Positions 8,641 to 18,236 of a DNA stretch of 64,000 nt are shown here, one piece after another. The position numbers were made by a program, and so were the translations under genes. Every line of letters begins with the position of its first letter. The stretch's first letter is position 1. Source of the DNA: Hyphomicrobium_A sp963726795 (GTDB lineage: Bacteria > Pseudomonadota > Alphaproteobacteria > Rhizobiales > Hyphomicrobiaceae); the NCBI GenBank assembly GCA_963726795.1, contig CAVSDD010000005.1, positions 62,001 to 126,000 of the forward strand, in the 5' to 3' direction. The notes beneath the pieces were generated by a model that saw only the letters and a program-made list of their open reading frames with translations, ran no database searches and was not told the DNA's origin.

Positions 8641-10659
8641 CGGTCGTTCCTCCGCGCTGCGTTTGCGCCGCAACGGGAAGCCTGACGATGAACCGGGCGC
8701 CGACAGGATCACCATCCTGGCCGGCGCGGCCCGCGTAGCGGTTCTGGGCGATGATCTCGCCGCCGTGAGCATGCACGATCTCGCGCGAGATGCTCAAGCC
8801 TAGACCTGAGAACTTGCCGCGGATCGCGTCCGTGGCGGGTCGGTCGGAATAGAAGCGATCAAAGATGATCTCGAGCCGGTCGGCGGGAATGCCGGGCCTT
8901 CGTCCTCCACCACGATCTCGACCGTGCGGTTGCCCGGTTGCACGCTGACAGAGACCGTGCCGCCTTCCGGCGAGAACGAGATCGCGTTGTCGATGAGGTT
9001 GGTCAGCACCTGCCCGAGGCGGCCTTCGTCGCCATCGACGGTGAACGCACCCTCGTAGGGCTCTTTGGGATCGAGGAACGCCACCTTGCGGCTGTCGTCG
9101 CCGAGGATGTCGCCGAAGATCGTCACCACGTTGCGCAGCATGGTCGGCAGGACAATCGCGCGCATCTCCTTGCGTGCGAGCTCGGCGTCGAGGCGCGAGG
9201 CGTTGGAGACATCGGTGATCAGGCGGTTCAGACGTTTGAGTTCGCTCTGGATCTGCAGCACAAGCTCGGCGCGTTGTTCCTCGGTCTTGGCGTAGCCCAG
9301 GGACTCGGCGGTGGAGCGCGCGGCCGTCAGCGGGTTTTTCAGCTCGTGCGCCACGTCGGCCGCAAATTTCTCGCTGGCCTCGATCCGCCGGTAAAGCGCC
9401 CCCGTCATCGCCTGGAAGGCGCCGGCCATCTGCCCGACCTCGTCGGCGCGCCCCGCAAGCTCAGGCAGTTGCGCGCGCGCCGCGATGTTGCGGCTCACCT
9501 GCTCGGCCGCGGCCGACAGCCGCCGGATCGGCACCGCCACGGTGCGCGCAAGCAGCAGCGAGGTCACGACGGAGGCCAGCAGTGCGATCGCCGCCAGTAC
9601 GAGGATCACGCGGCGCTCCTCGCGCAGGATCTTGTCGATCTGCCCCGGGCGCGTCGACAGCAGCAGCACGCCCTGCACTTTCTTGAAGCGCCGGATCGGC
9701 ACCGCCACCGAGACGATCTGCTCGCCCTTCTTGTTGAGCAGAAGCATGCTGCGCTCCTTGCCGGTGATCACGTCGCGCACTTCCGGGTAGGCGAGCCCGT
9801 TGGCGTCGTCGATCTCCTGGTAGACGGGCAGCGGCTCCTTGAAGAGGTAGCGCGTCAGCCGCGTCCAGAAATTTTGCGGCTTGTTGGGCTTGGACTTGTG
9901 ATCCTGCAAGTCATGCAGGCCGGCGGTGAGGCTCGCGAGCGAGCGTGCCGTGTCGATGATGAGCGAGCCGTCGCGCGTGTAGATGCGCGCGCGTGTATCC
10001 GTCGGCTGGATCAGCTTGCGCACGATCGGCGCGACTTCCTCGGGATGGATCGACAGCTCGAGGTCGGCCAGCCCGTCGTCACGGGGCTCGTTGTGCGTCT
10101 CGGCGTCGGGGAGGTTGGTCGGATCGAGCACGATTGCTTCGCGCACGACGGTGGCGTTGGCGGCGATCGCGTCGGCGATGATCGTGCCTTGCGTTTTCAG
10201 CGCGTCGACCTTGGCGTCGATCAGCCAGGTGTTGACCCAGCCGAGATACAGGATGCCGCCCAACAGGATCGAGAAACCGATGAGGTTTGACACGAGAATG
10301 CGCCGCAGCAGGCTGCCGGCGACGAAGCGCACGACGGGCTGGCGCTTGAACCAGCGCACCAGCGTGTCGGAACTGGCGGACGCGACCGTTTTGAACGTCT
10401 CGGCCGCGCGCGAGGGCTCGGCCGGGGGGCCTTCGGGAAGCTTGTCGTTACGCCCCTCGTTGCGCGCGTGGCCGCGCAGCCGGCTCGCGGCCGCGCTCAC
10501 GGCTGACCTCGTGCGATCGACGGCCTTGCGCGACGATGCCTGGAAGCTGCGGGCGGCACCCGCAACAGCGACGCCCGCCTCGTCCGCGGCGCGCTTCAGC
10601 CTCGCTGGCGAACGGGGCGGGGGCGCGTACTCGTCGCTTCGCTCGCTTTCGAGCGCCAT
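8624..10659 (-). CDS. chvG: ChvG/ExoS-type sensor histidine kinase (one frameshift in this sequence)
   Basis: Membrane sensor of the ChvG-ChvI system (acid/envelope stress, exopolysaccharide, host interaction in rhizobia and Brucella). TM helices at about 95-115 and 330-350 flank a periplasmic sensor; then HAMP, H-box FAADVAHELKNPLTAARS, N-box LIDNAISFS and G1 VEDEGP. Right after DEGP the frame breaks: near 8895 the sequence reads GGCCCGGCATT where one more G would restore GIPADRLEIIFDRFYSDRP. The shifted frame then runs cleanly through GLGLSISREIVHAHGG to a TGA at 8624, giving a full-length protein. ATG 10659 (site GGAGGGG) follows the chvI stop by 14 bp. The shift may be a sequencing error, since chvG is usually essential or nearly so. 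Confidence 0.85.
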
Positions 10660-10673
10660 TACCCCTCCACGCC

Positions 10674-11384
10674 TCAAGCTTCCTTGAAGCGGTACCCGAC
10701 GCCGTACAGGGTCTCGATGACATCAAAGTCGTCGTCGACCTGCTTGAACTTCTTGCGCAGCCGCTTGATGTGGCTGTCGATGGTGCGGTCGTCGACGTAA
10801 ACCTGATCGTCGTAGGCGGCATCCATCAGCGCGTCGCGCGTCTTGACGACGCCGGGTCGGGCGGCGAGCGCCTGCAGGATCAAAAATTCGGTAACCGTCA
10901 GCGTGACCGGGCGATTGTCCCAGTGGCACGTGTGACGCTCGGGATCGAGCTTCAGCTTGCCGCGCTCGAGCACGCGCGCCGCCTCGACCTCAGGTGTGAC
11001 GCCGTCCTTGGGCTGGAAGCGGCGAAGCACCGCTTTGACGCGCTCCACCACGAGGCGCTGCGAGAAGGGTTTGGCAACGTAGTCGTCGGCGCCCATCTTG
11101 AGGCCGAACAACTCGTCGATCTCCTCGTCCTTGGAGGTGAGAAAGATCACCGGCATGTCGGACGACTGACGCACGCGGCGCAAAAGCTCCATCCCGTCCA
11201 TGCGCGGCATCTTGATGTCGAAGATTCCGAGATCGGCCGGATCCTCGCTCAAGGCCTCCAGCGCAGAGACGCCGTCGTTGTAGGTTCGCACCTTGTAGCC
11301 TTCGGCTTCGAGGGCCATGCGCAGCGACGTAAGAATGTTGCGCTCGTCATCGACCAGCGCAATCGTGCTTTTTTCTTTCATCAT
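10674..11384 (-). CDS. chvI: ChvI, OmpR-family response regulator
   Basis: 236 aa. Receiver domain with acidic pair (VDDE) and phosphoacceptor Asp56 in FDIKMPRMDG, then Thr (FLTSKD) and Lys (VAKPFS). The C-terminal winged helix contains TVTEFLILQALAARPGVV and DDRTIDSHIKRLRKKF. It is the partner of ChvG just downstream. Met1 and Met2 are equally possible starts. In many rhizobia pckA is divergent from chvI; here the divergent neighbour is a HugZ-like gene. Confidence 0.96.
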   Translation of the reverse strand: MMKEKSTIALVDDERNILTSLRMALEAEGYKVRTYNDGVSALEALSEDPADLGIFDIKMPRMDGMELLRRVRQSSDMPVIFLTSKDEEIDELFGLKMGADDYVAKPFSQRLVVERVKAVLRRFQPKDGVTPEVEAARVLERGKLKLDPERHTCHWDNRPVTLTVTEFLILQALAARPGVVKTRDALMDAAYDDQVYVDDRTIDSHIKRLRKKFKQVDDDFDVIETLYGVGYRFKEA

Positions 11385-11516
11385 GTCCCGACCCTGCGGC
11401 AGCTGTGACCCTGCCGCGCTTTATGGCTCCAAGGTGTATCAATTGTGGCGGAGCCAATTTCATGTTCTCAATCTGAACCTTAACTGAACACGCTGGGAAG
11501 CCGGCCAGCAAGCAGC

Positions 11517-12302
11517 ATGGACGCCGATATGAGCGCCAAAGACGAAGGAAAAGCGGGAGCTTCTTCCCAAAATAGTGAATTGGCAGGCCAGGCGCGGGGC
11601 CTGGTTCGTGCCGCGCTCAAGGGCGCGCTCGCGACGGTGGATAAAGGCTCAGGGCATCCTTACGCCTCGCTGGTGCTCACCGCAACCAACCCGGCCGGTA
11701 TGCCGCTGTTCCTCATCTCCAAGCTGGCCCTGCACACCCGGAACATAGCTGCCGATCCGCGCGCGAGCCTGCTGATCGATGCCACCGGCACGGGCGAGAA
11801 TGGCGATGATCCGCCCGCTGATCCCATGCAGGGCGCGCGCGTGACGCTGATCGGCGCGATGGAGCCCGCGCCCGATCCAGCTACCCGCGCCCGCTTCCTG
11901 GCGCGGCATCCCGCCGCGCAGCTCTACGTCGATTTTCCCGATTTCAGCTTCTTTGCGCTGCGGCCCGAGCGCGCGCATCTCATTGGCGGGTTCGGCCGCA
12001 TCGTCGATCTGCCGGCTAGCGATCTTCTCGTTTCGCTCGATGAGGCGGAAGGGTTGACTGAGAGCGAGGCCGGCATCGTGTCGCACATGAACGAGGACCA
12101 CGCGGACGCGATCGCGCTTTACGCGACGAAGCTGCTCGGCGCCGCGCCCGGAGCCTGGCGCATGACGGGCATCGACCCGGAGGGCTGCGATCTCGTTCTG
12201 GGCGCGCGCGGCCTGCGGCTGGCATTTAGCACGCGCATTACGACGGCGAAGGAGGCGCGCGTCGAGCTCGTGCGCCTCGTCTCCGTCGCGCGGCTTACTT
12301 GA
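11517..12302 (+). CDS. HugZ-like FMN-binding split-barrel protein with DUF2470 domain
   Basis: 261 aa. Residues ~25-160 form a pyridoxamine-phosphate-oxidase-like split barrel (GALATVDKGSGHPYASLVL, HTRNIAADPRASLLI), and ~175-255 a DUF2470/HugZ C-terminal domain with VSHMNEDHADAIALYATKLLG. Members include the heme-degrading HugZ/HutZ proteins, but many act on unknown flavin-linked substrates, so only the family is assigned. It is divergent from chvI. Its stop TGA and the pyrE stop TAA interlock tail to tail in the 8-bp sequence TTACTTGA. Confidence 0.85.
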   Translation: MDADMSAKDEGKAGASSQNSELAGQARGLVRAALKGALATVDKGSGHPYASLVLTATNPAGMPLFLISKLALHTRNIAADPRASLLIDATGTGENGDDPPADPMQGARVTLIGAMEPAPDPATRARFLARHPAAQLYVDFPDFSFFALRPERAHLIGGFGRIVDLPASDLLVSLDEAEGLTESEAGIVSHMNEDHADAIALYATKLLGAAPGAWRMTGIDPEGCDLVLGARGLRLAFSTRITTAKEARVELVRLVSVARLT

Positions 12303-12876
12303 AATCCGAAAGCGTGAGGATCGGTGTGAGCGTGAGGCCTGCCGCGGCGAAGGCTTCACCGGCGCCCTCCTGGCGGTCGATGACGGTCACGACGCCGACG
12401 ACCTCGGCGCCTTCGCTGCGCACCGCCTCTGCCGCTTTGATCGCCGAGCCGCCCGTCGTCGTCACGTCCTCGACGATGACGACGCGCTTGCCCTTCAAGC
12501 TGTCGCCTTCAGGCAGCCCCTCGATCAGGCTCTTGGTGCCGTGCTCCTTGGCCTGCTTGCGCACGAAGAAGGCGTTGACCGGTTTCCCCGCGCCACTGGT
12601 GCTGGCCGCATGGCTCACGGCGGCGACGGCGGAAGCGATCGGCACCGCGCCCATTTCCAGCCCGCCGATCAGGTCGGCGCGTAGCCCCGCGATGGCCTCG
12701 AGAATGAGCGTTGCGATGAGATGCGCGCCTTCCGCATCCAGCATCGTCGGCTTCATGTTGAAGTAGTAGGTGGAGGTGCGTCCCGAGGCGAGCTTGATCT
12801 CGCGCCCCGACTGGAACGAGCGCCGCTTTATGATCGCGATGAGGCGGTCGCGCCCGCGTTCGTTGCCCTGCGCCAT
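12295..12876 (-). CDS. pyrE: orotate phosphoribosyltransferase
   Basis: 193 aa; makes orotidine monophosphate from orotate and PRPP in pyrimidine synthesis. The PRPP-binding motif VVIVEDVTTTGGSA and FFVRKQAKEHGT are clear. The frame is open 35 codons upstream, but MAQGNERGRDRL follows GGGAGAG with good spacing, so the ATG at 12876 is used. The protein is of normal length. Confidence 0.95.
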   Translation of the reverse strand: MAQGNERGRDRLIAIIKRRSFQSGREIKLASGRTSTYYFNMKPTMLDAEGAHLIATLILEAIAGLRADLIGGLEMGAVPIASAVAAVSHAASTSGAGKPVNAFFVRKQAKEHGTKSLIEGLPEGDSLKGKRVVIVEDVTTTGGSAIKAAEAVRSEGAEVVGVVTVIDRQEGAGEAFAAAGLTLTPILTLSDFK

Positions 12877-12986
12877 CGTTAGCTCTCCCGCTGCTGCCCC
12901 GTTGCGCAATCGCTTAACTGCGCTATCAGTGTCAAGCCCGGGCGCTAGCCGCGCTCCGACAGGATTGACGCGAGCGAACACGCCCG

Positions 12987-14769
12987 ATGGCAGCTTTCTC
13001 GTTGCAGCTTACGCGGCTTAACGACCGCTGTGCGCACCTGATCGACACGCTGTCGGCGCGGCCCCGTCTCGCCGCCGGAGCGCTGCTGGCGCTGGCGCTT
13101 TTGACCTATCTCCCGGGGCTCATCCAGCTGCCGCCCGTCGACCGCACCGAGGTCGTCTATGCCGAGATGGCGCGGGGCATGCTGGAGCGGGGCGAGCCGC
13201 TCGATGCGCGCTTCGTCGATGAGCGCTTCGAGTTCCGCCCCATCGGCATCACCTGGCTGCAGGCGGGGACGGCCCATCTGCTCGGTCGCGGCGCCTGGGG
13301 CGAGATCGCGACGTACCGGCTGCCGTCGCTGATCGCGGCCGTGCTGGCCGTGCTCGCCGTGTGGTGGCTGCTCGGCCCGCTGGTGGGCAAGCGCCGCGCG
13401 CTGATCGCGGCGGCGTTGTTTGCCGTCGCGCCGATCGTGGCGCTGCAGGCCGAGCTCGCGATTCCCGAAGGGCCGCTGCTTTTGACCATCGTCGTCGCGC
13501 AGCTCGCGCTGCTGCGGCTCTATTGCCTGCGGGAGAACGAGCGCGGCTTGCGAATGGCGCTCGCGTTCTGGATTGCGCAAGGCCTGGCGATTCTGCTGAA
13601 CGCGCTCGCGGTGCCGATCCTTTCGCTCACGACGCTGATCGCGCTGTTCGTTTTCGACCGCAATCTTGCCTGGCTCAAGCGGCTGCGGCCGCTCATCGGC
13701 GTGCCGCTGATGGTAGGCATCGCCGCGCCGTGGCTTCTCGTGCGCGCGCATTTCGACGGCGTCCCGTTCAGCGGGCTCACCTGGGGCGAGTTCATCCGCG
13801 CGCTTGGCGGCGCGCAGGACATGAAATGGAAGGCCGCGCCGTTCACCTTCACGCTGGGGCTGGTGCTGGGATTCCTTCCCGGCGCGCTCGCGCTCGTGCC
13901 CGCGATGAAGGGCCTGTGGGAGCAGCGCAGAAACGTACCGCTTCACCGGTTTCTGCTCGCGTGGATCGTCGGCTATCTCGTCTACCTGGAGCTGATCTCG
14001 AGCAAGCCCGCGCTCTACACCGTGCAGGCGATGTTCCCCGCTGCCGCTGCCGCGGTCGCCCTCGCGCTCGATCGCGGCGGGCGCCTCGTGCTGCCCCGCT
14101 ACATGCTGCGCCCGCAGCCGCTGCTCATATTCGTGGCGCTGACCGCGCTCATCGTCGGGCTCATCTATTTGCATCCAGCCAACGCGGTCGGCATCGCGGG
14201 AAGCTCGGTCCTCGTCGTTGCCGTGCTGACGCTCGCGGCGAATGCGGCGCGGGCGCGCCTCGCCGCCGCGTGGCTCGTGCTCAGCATCGTCGGCTTTGCG
14301 CTGTTCATCCCCTTCATCTTCGGCCTCGTGCTCCCGAACCTCGAGCGCGGCTGGCCGGCGGCGCGCATTGCCGAAGCGGTGCAGCCATTGCGCGACTGCA
14401 TTCCCGGACCCGTTCCGGTGCTGGGATTGCGCGAGCCGAGCACGGTCTTCCTGCTCGGCGGGCGCGGCGATCCCAATCCCGACGCGATCGCCGCGCGCAT
14501 GGCTGACGGCACGCCGGCCATCGCCGTCGTCGAGGACCGCTGGCACGGCGATCTTCTGGCGGCACTCGCCAAGCGGGGAACTGCCGTTGCCCGAGCGCTC
14601 GGGATGCGTCGAAGGGTTCAACGTGATGCGCGGTTGCCCGATGTCGTTCTCGATCTACGTCAGCGGCGGACCGGCGGCCCTCGCTCCGGGCTGCGCCATG
14701 CCGGAGCGCTATGCCTGCCGCAAGCCGGTCCCGGCGCCGGCGGGCCCACCAAACTCCCGCTGCCGCTGA
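12987..14769 (+). CDS. ArnT/PMT-type (GT39-like) membrane glycosyltransferase, frameshifted near its end
   Basis: Polytopic membrane protein (about ten hydrophobic helices). The N-terminal RTEVVYAEMARGMLERGEPL followed by RPIGITWLQAG resembles the conserved first periplasmic loop of lipid-phosphate-dependent glycosyltransferases such as ArnT. It probably transfers a sugar from an undecaprenyl carrier to an envelope acceptor. In the G-run at 14575-14578 the frame changes. The +1 frame continues as ELPLPERSGCVEGFNVMRGC and ends at 14769 with a Cys-containing tail typical of a real C-terminus, whereas the original frame degenerates into Arg/Gly-rich sequence to 14816. One surplus G explains this. 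Confidence 0.75.
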
Positions 14770-14887
14770 GTGAGATAATTCCCGGTAAAGCGGCAGGCCG
14801 CCAATCGCAAACTTGAGCCCGCGCTCCCATCTAGGCTATGCCGGGCGCCACGCTCCGCTCACAGCCCTAAACCGAGGATCGCCTCCG

Positions 14888-15604
14888 ATGGCAGATATCG
14901 CAGACACGACCGTCGACACCATGCCCGACATGGACGAGCCGCCGTTCAACCCCGAGAGCCCGCCCGAGCTCGTCACGGCGCAGTACTTCAACACGCCCGA
15001 GCCGCTGACGCTGGCGAAGCTCAAGGGCAAGGTCGTCGTCCTCGTCGCCTTCCAGATGCTGTGCCCCGGCTGCCTGCGTCACGCGCTGCCTCAGGCCGAG
15101 CGCCTCGCGCAGGCGTTCAAGCCCGAGGAGGTCGCGGTCGTCGGCCTGCACATGGTGTTTGAGAACCACAAGGACATGACGCCGGCGCTGCTCGAGAAGT
15201 TCTTGAAAGAGGAGCACCTCACGTTCCCGGTGCTGGTCGACAAGCCGGACGGCGCTGGGCCTCCGAAAACGATGCAGGCCTACGGCATGCAGGGCACGCC
15301 GACGGTGATGCTGTTTGACCGCCAGGGGCGCGTGCGCCGGCATTATCTGGGCGCGGTCGACGACGCGCGGCTTGCCGCCGAGATCATGGCGATGGCGCTC
15401 GAGGCGCCGAATGCGCCGCGCGAGGTGTCGCTTGCGATCGAGCAGCGGCTTGCGGCGGCGCTTGCCGATCCGCCGGGGCACACCCACGACGGCGACTGCT
15501 GTGGCGGCCATGACCACGATCACGCGCACGGTCACGACCACAGCCACGACCATGATCACGATCATGCGCACGGACATGTGCACGGTCCGGGCTGCAAGCA
15601 CTGA
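14888..15604 (+). CDS. thioredoxin-fold redoxin with His-rich metal-binding tail
   Basis: 238 aa. A TlpA/AhpC-like redoxin domain covers ~25-190, with active-site-like CPGC in FQMLCPGCLRHALPQ and the cis-Pro motif QGTPTVMLF. The last ~40 residues contain DCCGGHDHDH and then alternating His/Asp/Gly ending GPGCKH, a probable Zn/Ni/Cu-binding segment. There is no signal peptide, so the protein is probably cytoplasmic. The ATG at 14888 is the likely start; 25 upstream in-frame residues look non-coding. The fusion of a redox domain to a metal-binding tail suggests a role in metal or peroxide handling, which is inference. Confidence 0.8.
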   Translation: MADIADTTVDTMPDMDEPPFNPESPPELVTAQYFNTPEPLTLAKLKGKVVVLVAFQMLCPGCLRHALPQAERLAQAFKPEEVAVVGLHMVFENHKDMTPALLEKFLKEEHLTFPVLVDKPDGAGPPKTMQAYGMQGTPTVMLFDRQGRVRRHYLGAVDDARLAAEIMAMALEAPNAPREVSLAIEQRLAAALADPPGHTHDGDCCGGHDHDHAHGHDHSHDHDHDHAHGHVHGPGCKH

Positions 15605-15738
15605 CTTTTTCCTCCTCCCCGTCGCATTGGTGATGGGGAGGAGGGACGCTGCGCACCTTCATCCCAGCCTGCGAATCGCGCATGGTGACCCCTACAAGTC
15701 GGGACGGCTTCGCCGCGCCGATGTGGGGGATTAGAGCC

Positions 15739-16731
15739 ATGGCCGATCGCGGTGCCGACGGGGCCTTAGCGGGCAAGCTCAAGCCGGGCGAGGCAAAGCC
15801 GCGCGAGCCGAGATCGAACGACTCCAATGTGCGCCCACGAGGCGTCGCGCGCGGTGCGAAGAGTACCGCGGCCAAGTCAGGCTTCGACAAGAAGACCATC
15901 GCGCTCGTCTACGATTTCGACGGCACACTCTCGCCGCGCCCCATGCAGGACTACGCGTTCATTCCCCAGCTCGGCGAGGATCCGGCCGCCTTCTGGAAGG
16001 AATCGAACGCGCTCGCAAAGAAGGAGGGCGCCGACGCCCTCATCACCTACATGCACCTGCTCTACAAGAAGGCGAAGGCCAAAGGCCTGCGCATCGATCG
16101 CGCCGACCTCGTCAAGCAGGGCAGCGAGGTCGAGCTGTTCCCCGGGGTCGAGGATTGGTTCGAGGAGATCGCCGCCTACGTGAAGCTGCGTTCCGAATCG
16201 CACGGCATCGCGCTGCGCCACTACATCGTCTCCTCGGGGCTGACCGAGATCATCGAGGGCACGCGCATCTTTTCCCACTTCGAGAAGGTGTTCGCGTCTG
16301 AATACTGGTTCGACGCCTACGAGCTGCCCTTCCCCAAGCGCGTCATCACCGATACCGGCAAGACGCAATATCTCTTCCGCATCAACAAGGGCGTGCTGGA
16401 TCTGGGCGAGAACATCAACCAGCACATGGACGAAGCGAAGCGGCCCATTCCCTTCGCCAACATGGTCTATTTCGGCGACGGCGACACTGACGTGCCGTCG
16501 ATGGCGGTGATGCGCAAGAACGGCGGGCACGCGGTCGCGGTCTATCCGCCGGGCAAGCAGAAGAAAAAATGCGTGGAGCTGTTCAAGGCGGGGCGCTGCG
16601 ATTTCTTTGCCCCCGCCGATTACCGGCGCGGCTCGGATCTGTTCAAGCGCACGTGCCTGCTGATCGACCGCATCCTCGCCGACATCCGCGTGCAGGAGGA
16701 GATGTGGCGCCTCGGCCGCGGCGTGCGGTGA
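15739..16731 (+). CDS. HAD-superfamily phosphatase
   Basis: 330 aa from ATG 15739. HAD motif I DFDGTLSP (nucleophile Asp), motif II VSSG, and motif III/IV region FGDGDTDVPSM are all present with the usual spacing, so it should be an active Mg-dependent phosphohydrolase; the substrate is unknown. The first ~50 residues are charged, low-complexity and probably disordered. The frame is open 19 codons further upstream from an earlier ATG at 15682. Confidence 0.85.
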   Translation: MADRGADGALAGKLKPGEAKPREPRSNDSNVRPRGVARGAKSTAAKSGFDKKTIALVYDFDGTLSPRPMQDYAFIPQLGEDPAAFWKESNALAKKEGADALITYMHLLYKKAKAKGLRIDRADLVKQGSEVELFPGVEDWFEEIAAYVKLRSESHGIALRHYIVSSGLTEIIEGTRIFSHFEKVFASEYWFDAYELPFPKRVITDTGKTQYLFRINKGVLDLGENINQHMDEAKRPIPFANMVYFGDGDTDVPSMAVMRKNGGHAVAVYPPGKQKKKCVELFKAGRCDFFAPADYRRGSDLFKRTCLLIDRILADIRVQEEMWRLGRGVR

Positions 16732-16745
16732 CGCCTTACTACGTC

Positions 16746-16767
16746 GATCCCGGCGTAGGCCGGGATC
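16746..16767. repeat. palindromic intergenic repeat
   Basis: Perfect 9-bp inverted repeat GATCCCGGC / GCCGGGATC around GTAG, directly after the HAD gene. This compact GC palindrome is of the REP-like kind scattered through Rhizobiales intergenic DNA. It may also act as a transcription stop or mRNA stabiliser. Confidence 0.6.
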
Positions 16768-17744
16768 CACGCAAGTCCCGTTCGCGCGCCCTATCATCGA
16801 AGCCGTGCGGTACTCGGCCGGCCCACTGATTTATCTCGCCAGTCGGTGCCGGGATCGAAGGGATTCGATTTGACGCCACTCGTGGCGTTCATTGCTCTCG
16901 AAACGAGCCGCACTTTAGCGCACGCGCGGCGCCAGTTCCTTTAAGCTGGCTTCTCGCGCCGGATTGCGGCCGTACATACACGTCGCTGAATGCTCGTAGT
17001 ATGACTGAGTCGAGCTTGACGGCGTAGCGTTTGGTGAAACCATCGATCAGTCCCTGATGTGCTCGGCCATGCGCCGGTACAGGTCGCTCGATGACCGGCG
17101 CGATATAGAGGACGCCGTCGCGCTTCTGGCGAGAATGCAGACGTTCAGGGGTGCATCATGGGCGGTACGCGGATAACGCGAGTTCTTGCGAAGGCATATT
17201 CGACTGAAGAATCGATGGGCAGCTGAGCGTAGACCCTGAGCCTGCGTCGCGGTGACGGTTTCAATTCGGATGTGTCGAATTTCGCCGAATGCTACCGTCA
17301 GCGACGCTGGAGAGCGGGACCCACGCAACTCTCCGTGGGCGCGACGTGACGGTGGTTCGCGCGATCGGGGCTGCCTCGAACAAGTCCGCGGTGGTTTGCA
17401 CTACGCTGGCCAAGCAGACTTGATCGACGTGCTGGCAGGGCATTGAATTGATCCCGAGATCCTGCGCTTGGATGACGACTTGGAGCCAGATTAGCGCTCC
17501 AGGTCGCGCACGCACGCCCCAGTGGCCGCACAGACACGGCGCCCCCGCCTCTCACCTGTAGCTGCAAGTCCTCTGTGGAAAGCCCGCCGCGCAACCACCA
17601 GCCGGGCCGCGCGCCGGAGTACGATATGCAAGTGGAGTGTGAGTCGCGTGGCGTTGCGTGGCGCGTCGAAGGGGTTCGACCGCTGGGCTGGGTTCCCCGT
17701 TTTGTGTCGCGTCGGGGAAGGTAATGCACCGGGGAGGCACAGGA
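16768..17744. other. gene-free stretch
   Basis: No frame here has a convincing start, composition or recognisable motif. The short open frames on both strands look like chance frames in GC-rich DNA. It could contain a decayed mobile element, but I see no terminal repeats. Confidence 0.5.
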
Positions 17745-18236
17745 ATGATCAAATACGTGGCTTTCGCGTTGGCCATCGTCGTCGCGTTGCCGGCGTGCGC
17801 CAGTGACTGGGACTGGGACATGCGCTCTGGCTCGCCTACGGCGCACCGGGGCCGGGTCGCCTACTACCATCGCAAGCACCACCCGAAGCCGCGCGTGATG
17901 GCCTACGAGCGCCGCTCGGTCGAGCGGGCCGAGCGCCAGGACGAGGACGGGGGCGGCAAGTGCGTCGAGAAGGTGCGCGGACTCGGGACGCAGTGGATCG
18001 GCACCAAGGGCGCGCTCGACGCCGCCAAGAAGGATTGGATGGAGCGCGTGCGCTACGACCACGGCGAGTCCTTCGTCGATATGACGAATGCCAAGGATTT
18101 CGAAAGCCGCTGCGGTCGCGTGTCCATCGGCGAGGTGGCCGGGCAGGTGACGTACCGCTGCGAGATCGTGGCGCGGCCCTGCAAGGCGCCTCTCAAGGAA
18201 GCGGGCGGCGGCAAGAAGTCGCTCAAGGACGAATGA
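17745..18236 (+). CDS. small secreted hypothetical protein
   Basis: 163 aa. It starts MIKYVAFALAIVVALPACAS, a signal peptide with a possible lipoprotein-like Cys, after a GGGGAGGCACAGGA ribosome binding region. The mature part is basic then mixed, with three further Cys (GGGKCVEKV, ESRCGRV, TYRCEIVARPC). No family is recognised, but the even codon pattern and Cys spacing argue for a real periplasmic protein. It is isolated between two gene-poor stretches. Confidence 0.65.
   Translation: MIKYVAFALAIVVALPACASDWDWDMRSGSPTAHRGRVAYYHRKHHPKPRVMAYERRSVERAERQDEDGGGKCVEKVRGLGTQWIGTKGALDAAKKDWMERVRYDHGESFVDMTNAKDFESRCGRVSIGEVAGQVTYRCEIVARPCKAPLKEAGGGKKSLKDE

Noticed and set aside
12945..14621. 558-codon frame antisense to the glycosyltransferase
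   Set aside because: Charged, His/Arg/Gln-rich low-complexity product typical of the reverse of a hydrophobic GC-rich gene; no motif.
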